From Lactobacillus kullabergensis (GTDB taxonomy: Bacteria > Bacillota > Bacilli > Lactobacillales > Lactobacillaceae), in assembly GCF_000967195.1 (NCBI RefSeq), contig NZ_KQ033871.1:1254236-1318235 (forward strand): a stretch of DNA of 64,000 nt, given 5' to 3'. Both the position numbers and the translations under genes were made by a program. Positions within the stretch are counted from its first letter, which is position 1. Every line of letters starts with the position of its first letter. Positions 37,032 through 43,838 of this stretch are shown here, in pieces. The notes under the pieces are model-generated. The model had not been told where the DNA came from. It did not search any database and saw only the letters and a program-made list of their open reading frames with translations.

Positions 37032-38141
37032 TTATTGTATGTTGATATTAGATAAATCAATATTTTTCTCATCGTCTTCTTGAACTTCATCAACCTGCTT
37101 TTCAGTTAATGGTTTTTTAATAATTGCCAGCAAAATACCAGTTATTAACGATCCAACCAGTAAAGCAATTATTGCAATGACTGGTTTTGACATAGCTGGA
37201 ATAACGAAAATTCCACCTGATGGAACAGGACTCTCATTGCCCAAAGCGTAGCTAATCATTCCTGTTACTCCACAACCAATCCAAGTACAAGGTAAAGTTC
37301 TAAACAAATCATTCATAGCTATAGGAATAACACCCTCAGTAATCATGCAGCATCCCATAGGAAAGGCTACTTCAATATTTTCAATTTCTTTTCTGGTATA
37401 AATATTTTTATGGAACAACTTAGCTAAAAAGTAAGACATTGTAACTCCAAATGGAGGAACCATAGAAGCTAATACCTTTATACCTTCAGGCCCTTTAATA
37501 CCATCAAGCAATAAACCATCACAAATCAAATTTGGGATTTTACTAATTGCTCCACCATAATCCAGACATCCAATCCAACCAATTAAGAATCCATATAAAG
37601 CTCTTTGGGATCTATCCAAATTAGTAATGAAGTGATTAAGAGCGGTCGTGGCAGCTGTTAATGGTTGACCTAATAGGAAAAACATAATCAGAGCTGTAAA
37701 AATTGCAGTAACAGTTGGTACTATTAACATAGGCATCAGTCCGTTAGCCCAACGAGGGACTTTAATTTTTCTAATACCTAGTGCAATATAACCAGCAATA
37801 AATCCTCCAATGATACCGCCAAGAAAACCTGCTCCCAAAAAAGAAGCTATCTGTCCTGCAAGAAATCCAGGCGCAATACCCGGTCTATCGGCTATTGAAT
37901 AACCAATATAGCCAGCAATGAACGATGGTAATAATCCCATTCCCAGAACACCTAAAGTGGTCATACTATTAGGAAAGTTCATTTGTGCAAGGCTTGTTAC
38001 CTGCTTACCGCCCATCAGATTACCTATGGCTATCAATAATCCCGAAGCCACAACTAATGGCAACATGTATGAAATGGAAGTTAATAGATGCTTTTTGACA
38101 GCTGATCCAGCTTTTTTAGCACCTGTGACAAATGTATTCAT
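37032..38141 (-). CDS. PTS fructose-family EIIC permease
   Basis: A 369-residue membrane permease of the fructose/mannitol PTS family, with about nine hydrophobic segments from YMLPLVVASGLLIAIGNL near 27 to IAIIALLVGSLITGILLAII near 330. The GGFIAGYIALGI segment and the conserved glutamate in MITEGVIPIA are typical. It translocates the sugar while EIIB phosphorylates it. It follows the EIIB gene by five bases. This is one of four separate PTS proteins in the operon. The substrate is not known. Confidence 0.9.
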   Translation of the reverse strand: MNTFVTGAKKAGSAVKKHLLTSISYMLPLVVASGLLIAIGNLMGGKQVTSLAQMNFPNSMTTLGVLGMGLLPSFIAGYIGYSIADRPGIAPGFLAGQIASFLGAGFLGGIIGGFIAGYIALGIRKIKVPRWANGLMPMLIVPTVTAIFTALIMFFLLGQPLTAATTALNHFITNLDRSQRALYGFLIGWIGCLDYGGAISKIPNLICDGLLLDGIKGPEGIKVLASMVPPFGVTMSYFLAKLFHKNIYTRKEIENIEVAFPMGCCMITEGVIPIAMNDLFRTLPCTWIGCGVTGMISYALGNESPVPSGGIFVIPAMSKPVIAIIALLVGSLITGILLAIIKKPLTEKQVDEVQEDDEKNIDLSNINIQ

Positions 38142-38146
38142 TTAAA

Positions 38147-38476
38147 TCACTCCTTTTGACTCTTTCTTTCTTTCACTTCTTCTTCAATTTTTTCCAGCAA
38201 TTGTTTGGGAGCCTTTACAACCAGAGAAGTACCTACTTTTACTGTAGGAATATTTTTAAAACGCTCATTGCCAGTAGTTGCAATATCAACAGCCAGCAAT
38301 GCTACATCTGCCTCAGCGATTTGCTCAGGAGTTAATGCATTTTCAGTACCGATTGTTCCTTGGGTTTCAACGTGAATTTCATCCCCCAATTCTTTGGCTG
38401 CCTTTTCCAACTTTGCCTTTGCTAGATAAGTATGGGCAATACCAGATGTGCAAGCACAAACACAAACTATTTTCAT
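38147..38476 (-). CDS. PTS fructose-family EIIB
   Basis: A 109-residue cytosolic EIIB domain as a stand-alone protein. The phosphorylated cysteine is Cys9 in CACTSGIAHT. It takes phosphate from EIIA and passes it to the sugar bound by EIIC. The fold (KIVCVCACTSGIAHTYLAKAKLEKAAKELG) and the ADVALLAVD strand are typical of the fructose-specific type. It is followed five bases later by EIIC and preceded six bases upstream by EIIA. Confidence 0.93.
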   Translation of the reverse strand: MKIVCVCACTSGIAHTYLAKAKLEKAAKELGDEIHVETQGTIGTENALTPEQIAEADVALLAVDIATTGNERFKNIPTVKVGTSLVVKAPKQLLEKIEEEVKERKSQKE

Positions 38477-38482
38477 AATTAA

Positions 38483-38959
38483 TCATCTCCCTTTGTTCCC
38501 ACACAAAAGATCAATAACATTTTTTTTATTTTTGGCGGCATGTAGCTTATCAATGAAATCATCATCAGACAGTAAAATTGCCACTCTTTGTAAAAGCTTT
38601 AGGTGCAACGTATCCGCATCTTGATCCCTGACTGCAAATAAAATTACGGCTGTAACTGGTTTATCATCTAAAGTTTCCCAAGGTATAGGATGATCACTTA
38701 GACCAATCGCTATCATAGTATTTTTGACGGCTTTTGATTTGCCGTGTGGAATTGCCACCCCTTGACCAATTCCAGTTTCCCCTTCTTCTTCACGTAGAAA
38801 TACGTCATCAATGAAGTCCTGGGTATTTGTAATATCGTCATCCTCTTTCAAAAGAGTACTGAGCTCTTTAATTACATCTTTTTTAGTTTTTCCATTTAAA
38901 TGAAGGTCAATCAAGTTTAAATTAATGACTTTCGCAATATTAATTTCTTTATCAGCCAA
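38483..38959 (-). CDS. PTS EIIA, fructose/mannitol type
   Basis: A 158-residue EIIA with the active histidine His72 in GVAIPHGKS, receiving phosphate from HPr. It shows the usual conserved EEEGETGIGQG loop before the histidine and HLKLLQRVAILL near 122-133. It is the typical cytosolic partner of the EIIB and EIIC genes right after it. The second, more divergent EIIA upstream (38973-39410) probably has another function. Confidence 0.92.
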   Translation of the reverse strand: MADKEINIAKVINLNLIDLHLNGKTKKDVIKELSTLLKEDDDITNTQDFIDDVFLREEEGETGIGQGVAIPHGKSKAVKNTMIAIGLSDHPIPWETLDDKPVTAVILFAVRDQDADTLHLKLLQRVAILLSDDDFIDKLHAAKNKKNVIDLLCGNKGR

Positions 38960-38972
38960 ATTTTTTGACCTC

Positions 38973-39410
38973 CTATCTTTTTAAAATCTGAACAATTTCA
39001 GTTGCACTTTCAGCTTTGTTTATTTCTGCAATGACATTGTCGTTAGCCAACTTGTCTATGATCTGAATTATTTTTTTAAAGCTTTTGTTGGCTTTTTTTA
39101 TTATTTTTGGAACTACTAAACAGATAAGCGTATTAACCTTGGAATCATCAAGACAATCCCAATCAGCTATTAAAGTTTTTGATTTTAGAATTAATAGCCA
39201 AGGCGTAAAATCAGATTCTAAAATTACGTGAGGAATGGCAATTCCCTTTATCAAAGCCGTGTTAGCAGTTTTTTCTCTCGTTGACAAACTTCTTAAAACT
39301 GTTACTTTGCTCACATCCATTTTTGAAGCGACTATATCAACTATAATTTGAAAAGCCGCTTTTTGATCTGTTACATCAATATCACAGCTTTTAAGCAAAA
39401 CTTCGTTCAT
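38973..39410 (-). CDS. Second, divergent EIIA-like protein (possible regulatory domain)
   Basis: A 145-residue EIIA of the fructose/mannitol type with a conserved site histidine His61 in KGIAIPHVI. The loop before it is shorter and unlike the catalytic EIIA downstream. The start overlaps the end of the PRD regulator gene by 20 bases in another frame, with its own ribosome-binding site (AAGGA, nine bases before ATG). In MtlR/ManR-type regulators such a domain forms the C-terminus of the same polypeptide; here it looks detached. I infer a regulatory role, but a spare EIIA is possible. Confidence 0.8.
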   Translation of the reverse strand: MNEVLLKSCDIDVTDQKAAFQIIVDIVASKMDVSKVTVLRSLSTREKTANTALIKGIAIPHVILESDFTPWLLILKSKTLIADWDCLDDSKVNTLICLVVPKIIKKANKSFKKIIQIIDKLANDNVIAEINKAESATEIVQILKR

Positions 39411-40881
39411 TAATGATATTCCTTACTACATTTCTGACTTTCTGCTCATCCTTTTTCGTAAAAAAGGCACTCACTAATTCGACAGGAATTTTTCCGTGAT
39501 AATTAATAGGAACTGTACTAATTAGCAATTCAATTTCAGGCTTATTTTTGATAATATTTTCAATATTGTAATTAGAAGCTAACCCAACAATTTCAATCTC
39601 AGGGATTGAGTTTTTTATCTTGGTAGAAATAATTCCGGAAGTTCCAATACCTGTTGTGCAAATTACATAGGCCTTAATCTTCTTATTTGATTTGTTATTT
39701 TCTTCATAATATTTGGCAAAGTACAAACAGATAAAGCCAGTTTCATCGTCCGGGATTACCGGTAAATTAAATTTTTGACTTGCTAAGGTGGCAGCTTTTT
39801 TAGTGGCAGTAAAAACTTGCGGATATTCTAGTTTAATATCTTTTAAAAGGGCATTTGGTAAGGATATCTTCATTTTCAGCCTGCTAATCATGGCCAAAAC
39901 ATGATTTTTAATTTCATCTTTTATAGAAGGTGAAAAGCTGCAATGTAAATAAGCGGAAACTTTGGAAATAAAAAAGTCGGTAACCTGATCTGCTAAATCG
40001 CGATCATCAAGAACAATGCCATCAAATGAATTAAAGCGAGAAGTTAGCAGATACTTAAATAAGTAATAAACTTCGGAATCTAATTCTTCTCCTTTAAAGC
40101 CTAGATACTTTTTCATGTTTGATACAATACTTTTGCAAATGCTAAAAATTTCAGGATTCATTTTAATTTCTGTTTGCAAACTGGTATCTAGAGAAATTGA
40201 CTTATCCATTGCCTTAAATTTTTTTGCCCTAATCAAAAGAACATAAATATGAGCAAAAAAATTTATATTATACGGATAAGGTAAAGAGCCATTTAAAACT
40301 CGCAGTGCCATTTCGACCTGGCTTAAAGCAAAATTAAAATCCTTTTGATCTAATTGAGAAGTATTTTTTCGCAAAGTTTCAATGTCCGTAGACTTATTAA
40401 TGTGAAGTACTACCTCCATCAAAGCACTTCTGATGTCTTTCTCATTGCCAGTAATCTTTACTGATCTTTGTTTGCTTTCCAGTTTTAAATTCCACTTACA
40501 TATTCTTTTACTGATTTGCTTTTCATCATTTCTCAAGACAGGTTCGCTGATATATAAACTGTTAACTAAGTCATAAATTTTAACATCGTTGGGGGATGCA
40601 AAAAGCAACTTTGCCAGCATGTTCTCCTGTCTGAGCTGTGTTGATGAATCATTATGGACATTGCTATTTGCCATATTTAAATAATTTGAATAATTTAACT
40701 CATAGCCCCGCCCCCTTTGGGAAACAATTATTGGTTGAGAATATTTTTTATTGATACTATTGATATGGCGAGCAATTGTTTTTTTCGAAACATTTAAACC
40801 ATTTGATAGTTCCTCAGAAGTAATGAACTTATTGTGAAGCTTAAGATAATCAATAATTTCTTGACTAATTTCTTTATGCAC
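39391..40881 (-). CDS. PRD-containing PTS transcriptional activator (MtlR/ManR type)
   Basis: A 496-residue regulator. The N-terminal HTH (TSEELSNGLNVSKKTIARHI, about 18-37) is DNA-binding, not an RNA-binding CAT domain. Two PRDs follow (about 165-275 and 280-385), then an EIIB-like domain with Cys in VICTTGIGTSG near 408-418. The C-terminal EIIA domain usual in MtlR is missing and appears as the next overlapping gene. The start is GTG, eight bases after AGGAGG. It heads the operon and is preceded by a cre-like site and an inverted repeat, both plausible control sites. Confidence 0.87.
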   Translation of the reverse strand: MHKEISQEIIDYLKLHNKFITSEELSNGLNVSKKTIARHINSINKKYSQPIIVSQRGRGYELNYSNYLNMANSNVHNDSSTQLRQENMLAKLLFASPNDVKIYDLVNSLYISEPVLRNDEKQISKRICKWNLKLESKQRSVKITGNEKDIRSALMEVVLHINKSTDIETLRKNTSQLDQKDFNFALSQVEMALRVLNGSLPYPYNINFFAHIYVLLIRAKKFKAMDKSISLDTSLQTEIKMNPEIFSICKSIVSNMKKYLGFKGEELDSEVYYLFKYLLTSRFNSFDGIVLDDRDLADQVTDFFISKVSAYLHCSFSPSIKDEIKNHVLAMISRLKMKISLPNALLKDIKLEYPQVFTATKKAATLASQKFNLPVIPDDETGFICLYFAKYYEENNKSNKKIKAYVICTTGIGTSGIISTKIKNSIPEIEIVGLASNYNIENIIKNKPEIELLISTVPINYHGKIPVELVSAFFTKKDEQKVRNVVRNIINERSFA

Positions 40882-40917
40882 TGGTCATACCTCCTGACAT
40901 TTTTATTTTGCCATTCA

Positions 40918-40931
40918 TGTAAACGCTTAAA
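40918..40931 (+). promoter_or_regulatory. cre-like site upstream of the PTS regulator gene
   Basis: TGTAAACGCTTAAA matches 13 of 14 cre positions. It lies 37 bases before the regulator start. Catabolite repression by CcpA is the likely role. Confidence 0.6.
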
Positions 40932-40942
40932 TAATTAAAAAG

Positions 40943-40970
40943 TGTCCGTTGTTTGTTTCTACAACGGACA
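40943..40970 (-). promoter_or_regulatory. Perfect inverted repeat upstream of the PTS regulator
   Basis: TGTCCGTTGT and ACAACGGACA, 10 bp each, separated by eight bases. The minus strand then reads CTTTTTAATT, so it may be a terminator. Its place 60 bases before the regulator and outside the upstream gene's own terminator also fits an operator for the PRD activator. Confidence 0.5.
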
Positions 40971-41055
40971 TTTATATTAATTGTAAGTAAAAATAAGCTT
41001 ATCAAGAAGTTACTTTATTAGTTATAAATCGACTTAATTTAAATTTTTTAAATAC

Positions 41056-41092
41056 AAAAAGCCTTCTAAGCTGATTTTTCAGCTAAGAAGGC
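41056..41092 (-). terminator. Terminator after the aldo/keto reductase gene
   Basis: Strong hairpin GCCTTCTTAGCTGA / TCAGCTTAGAAGGC (one mismatch) followed by TTTTTG on the minus strand. It is about 120 bases after the stop. Confidence 0.85.
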
Positions 41093-41211
41093 AAGTTTGG
41101 TATTTGATTGTTTTTATTATCAAGTTAAATCAAGAAATTAACTTTATATTCCGATAACTTATTCGAAAAATTTAAACTGTAGTTTACTTTAGAAGATTTG
41201 AAGTATTCTTT

Positions 41212-42075
41212 TTATCTTTTTCCACCAAATACTGGAAAATGACTCGAAGTGCCATAATCAAAATTATGAATATTCTCCAAAGTTTTCATGTCTACATCAC
41301 TTATTTCAAAATTCAATTCTGAATTTTGTTTCATATGTTCTGGATTGACAGACTTAGGTAAAACTACGGTATTAAGTTGCCAATCGTAACGAATACAAAG
41401 TTGGGCAACTGAAACTTGATATTTTTCTGCCATACTCTTAATAGTATTATTCGTCAGAGCCTCACCGTGAGCAACTGGCGAAAATGACTCCACAACGATG
41501 TCATGTTCTTGACAAAAATTAATCAACTTTTTTGGTGTTGCTCCAATATGACACAAAATTTGATTTACCATTGGTTTAACTTCACTGTTGTCAATTAAAT
41601 TCTGCAAATCCTTCGGCTGAAAACTGGAAACACCAATTGCGCGTAATTTTCCTTCTTTCATAGCATCTGTTAATGCTCGCCAAGTCTCTAGATTTCCTTC
41701 AAAATGGCGATCATCTGACTGATTAACTTCCTTCCAAGGTTGAGGATTGTGAATAATCATCATATCTAAATAGTCAAGATCCATGCGAGTAAGGGTTTCA
41801 TCAATTGACTTTTTAGCTTCTTGATAATTTTTGATTTCAGCCTCTACTTTAGAATTAACAAAGATTTGATCACGGCTAATACCTGAATCTTTGATACCCT
41901 GACCAACTCCTTTTTCGTTATGATATGCCTGAGCAGTATCAATATGCCGGTAACCCATTTTTAAGGCATTTTTCACAGGTGCAGCTACTTCATTATCCGG
42001 GATTTTCCAGGTTCCTAATGCTAGTTTAGGGATTTTTACCCCATTATTAAGTGTAAATGTTTCTTCAAAAATCAT
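41212..42075 (-). CDS. Aldo/keto reductase
   Basis: A 287-residue NADPH-dependent oxidoreductase with a TIM-barrel fold. The catalytic tetrad is visible: Asp and Tyr in HIDTAQAYHNE (near 45-55), Lys in NSKVEAEI near 75 and His in MMIIHNPQPW near 112. The coenzyme-binding segment VVLPKSVNPEHMKQN is near 238. It resembles 2,5-diketo-gluconate-reductase-like enzymes that reduce carbonyls. The promoter has a 19-base MerR-type spacer, so induction by a stress or carbonyl sensor is probable. The start follows GGAGGGACAAAC. Confidence 0.93.
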   Translation of the reverse strand: MIFEETFTLNNGVKIPKLALGTWKIPDNEVAAPVKNALKMGYRHIDTAQAYHNEKGVGQGIKDSGISRDQIFVNSKVEAEIKNYQEAKKSIDETLTRMDLDYLDMMIIHNPQPWKEVNQSDDRHFEGNLETWRALTDAMKEGKLRAIGVSSFQPKDLQNLIDNSEVKPMVNQILCHIGATPKKLINFCQEHDIVVESFSPVAHGEALTNNTIKSMAEKYQVSVAQLCIRYDWQLNTVVLPKSVNPEHMKQNSELNFEISDVDMKTLENIHNFDYGTSSHFPVFGGKR

Positions 42076-42102
42076 GTTTGTCCCTCCATACTTCTTTTCT
42101 TG

Positions 42103-42133
42103 AGTATAACGCTTAAATTAGACTTTAAGTCAA
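42103..42133 (-). promoter_or_regulatory. MerR-type promoter of the aldo/keto reductase gene
   Basis: Minus-strand TTGACT and TATACT are separated by 19 bases, longer than the normal 17, and the spacer holds the dyad CTTAAA-N6-TTTAAG. This is the signature of promoters twisted open by MerR-family activators. No MerR gene is found in the window. Confidence 0.7.
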
Positions 42134-42203
42134 TTTATTTCATTTAGATTTTATGATATTTTTGTTTACAATTAAATGTATATATATCAAAGAAGGTAAA
42201 AAT

Positions 42204-42818
42204 ATGAAATATGTTTATCTAATGCGTCACGGACAAACTTTGTTTAATGTCCAACATAAGATTCAGGGATTTTGTGATTCACCTTTAACTTCATTAGGAA
42301 TTAAACAAGCAAAAGCAACTAAAAAAGAATATTTTGAACATGAGAAAGTCAATTTAGAAGAGGCACATTGTTCAACTTCTGAAAGGGCAATAGATACTTT
42401 AAAAATAGTGACCGATCTACCTTTTGAAACGCATAAAGATTTACGTGAGTGGAATTTCGGCGCATACGAAGGAGAAGGTGAACACTTAAATCCGCCACTA
42501 CCTTATAACGACTTTTTTGTTCAATTTGGTGGTGAATCCCAAAAACAGGTAGTCGCAAGAATCAATAAAGCGATCACCAGTATTGCAGAATCATCTCCTT
42601 GTCAACATATTCTGATTGTATCTCATGCCGGTGCTATAGCGAATTTTTATAGAAAGTGGGAAAAATATAATACTTTTGAACGCAAATATCACTTTAAAAA
42701 CTGTTCAGTCTTAAAATACGACTATGAAAATGGTGTTTTCCGTTTGCAGTCGTTTTTAACCCCAGCTGTTAAAGCAAAGAGAGATCAATCATTCAGATTG
42801 ATCTCTCTTATATTATAA
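42204..42818 (+). CDS. Histidine phosphatase family protein (phosphoglycerate-mutase-like)
   Basis: A 204-residue acid-phosphatase-like enzyme. The phospho-histidine is His9 in LMRHGQT and the second His is in IVSHAGAI near 150. Additional arginines are in SERAID. The product is probably a broad phosphatase, not glycolytic mutase. The start has AGAAGG; the longer reading frame is unlikely. Its last codons (RDQSFRLISLIL) are encoded by the hairpin that forms the terminator of the opposing fba gene, so coding and terminator overlap. Confidence 0.88.
   Translation: MKYVYLMRHGQTLFNVQHKIQGFCDSPLTSLGIKQAKATKKEYFEHEKVNLEEAHCSTSERAIDTLKIVTDLPFETHKDLREWNFGAYEGEGEHLNPPLPYNDFFVQFGGESQKQVVARINKAITSIAESSPCQHILIVSHAGAIANFYRKWEKYNTFERKYHFKNCSVLKYDYENGVFRLQSFLTPAVKAKRDQSFRLISLIL
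42778..42808. terminator. Terminator hairpin at the fba / histidine phosphatase junction
   Basis: Perfect 13-bp inverted repeat (AGAGAGATCAATC / GATTGATCTCTCT) with loop ATTCA. On the minus strand it is followed by TTTGCTTT and lies 19 bases after the fba stop. It is fully inside the 3' end of the opposite coding region. Confidence 0.75.
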
Positions 42819-42826
42819 TTATTAAA

Positions 42827-43741
42827 TTATTCCAAGTTCAATGAACTCTTGTCAAAACCTGCTGACTTAATCTTGTCATCAATTGATGGAGTACCAAGCC
42901 ATGTGATCATTTCCTTCATTGAAGCTGTAATTGCTTCTGTACCTGGAAGAAGAAGCTTACGAGGATCGTAACCCTTGTTGTCCTTATCTTCATCCTTATG
43001 TGCTTCAAAGTACTTACGAGTAGCAGCTTGAAAAGCTAATTGGAATTCAGTGTTAATGTTAACTTTAGAAATTCCGAGAGAAATAGCCTTCTTAACTTGG
43101 TCTTCAGGAATACCTGAACCACCATGTAATACCAATGGAACAGAAACTGCATCAGCAATTTCCTTCAAACGATCAAAGTTTAAACCTTTCCAGCCTTCTG
43201 GATAAACACCATGGATATTGCCAATACCACAAGCAAGTTTGTCAACACCTGCAGCTACGAAAGTTTTTGCGTCTTCAACAGAAGCAAGTTCACCACCATC
43301 GGCACCTTGATTTTCACCAATTTTACCGATTTCGGCCTCAACTGAAATGCCACGTTCATGCGCTAACTTAACAATTTCTTTAGTTTGAGCTAAGTTCTCT
43401 TCAGTTGGTAAAGCATGACCATCAAACATAACTGATGAATAACCAAGAGCAATACATTCTTTAGCAGCGTCAAAGCTACCATGATCTAAGTTCAATACAA
43501 CTGGAACAGAGATGTTCATTGCATCAATTTCGTCTTCAACTAAGTCTTTAGCAACTTTATAGCCACCCATGTACTTAGCTGCACCCATTGACACCTGAAT
43601 TAAAACTGGGGTTCTTGTTTCCTCAGCTGCCTGTAAAATTGCACGTGTCCATTCCAAGTTGTTAGTGTTATAAGCACCTACTGCATAATGGTTTTTACGA
43701 GCATCTTTAAAGATTTGATTACCATTATCTAAATATGCCAT
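42827..43741 (-). CDS. fba: Fructose-bisphosphate aldolase, class II
   Basis: Zinc-dependent glycolytic aldolase (fructose 1,6-bisphosphate to DHAP and G3P). The 304-residue sequence contains VVLNLDHGSFD near 80, SVMFDGHALP near 108, SVEAEIGKIGENQG near 133, ACGIGNIHGVYP near 174 and VLHGGSGI near 208, matching class II enzymes of lactobacilli. The gene has a good ribosome-binding site (AGGAGGTAT), its own promoter and an upstream cre-like box, consistent with strong glycolytic expression. Confidence 0.95.
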   Translation of the reverse strand: MAYLDNGNQIFKDARKNHYAVGAYNTNNLEWTRAILQAAEETRTPVLIQVSMGAAKYMGGYKVAKDLVEDEIDAMNISVPVVLNLDHGSFDAAKECIALGYSSVMFDGHALPTEENLAQTKEIVKLAHERGISVEAEIGKIGENQGADGGELASVEDAKTFVAAGVDKLACGIGNIHGVYPEGWKGLNFDRLKEIADAVSVPLVLHGGSGIPEDQVKKAISLGISKVNINTEFQLAFQAATRKYFEAHKDEDKDNKGYDPRKLLLPGTEAITASMKEMITWLGTPSIDDKIKSAGFDKSSLNLE

Positions 43742-43772
43742 TAAATATACCTCCTATTAAACTTACAGTCAT

Positions 43773-43802
43773 ATTGTATCGTATTAATTAATCGTTGAAC
43801 AA
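43773..43802 (-). promoter_or_regulatory. Promoter of fba
   Basis: Minus-strand TTGTTC, 18-base spacer, TACAAT, giving a transcript start about 25 bases before the ribosome-binding site. Moderate match. Confidence 0.5.
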
Positions 43803-43814
43803 TCTTTTATTTGA

Positions 43815-43828
43815 TGTAAACGTTATTA
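43815..43828 (+). promoter_or_regulatory. cre-like site upstream of the fba promoter
   Basis: TGTAAACGTTATTA matches 13 of 14 positions of the cre consensus. It lies upstream of the -35 box, a position that in Firmicutes can support activation by CcpA rather than repression. Confidence 0.5.
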
Positions 43829-43838
43829 TTTAAAACTT

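Larger units (their letters stand above)
40882..41211. other. 330-base intergenic region between the PTS regulator and the aldo/keto reductase
   Basis: No gene is visible. It holds, from left to right, a cre-like site (40918-40931), a 10-bp inverted repeat (40943-40970), an AT-rich spacer and the aldo/keto reductase terminator (41056-41092). I could not identify a convincing consensus promoter for the PTS operon, which fits activator dependence. Confidence 0.6.
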
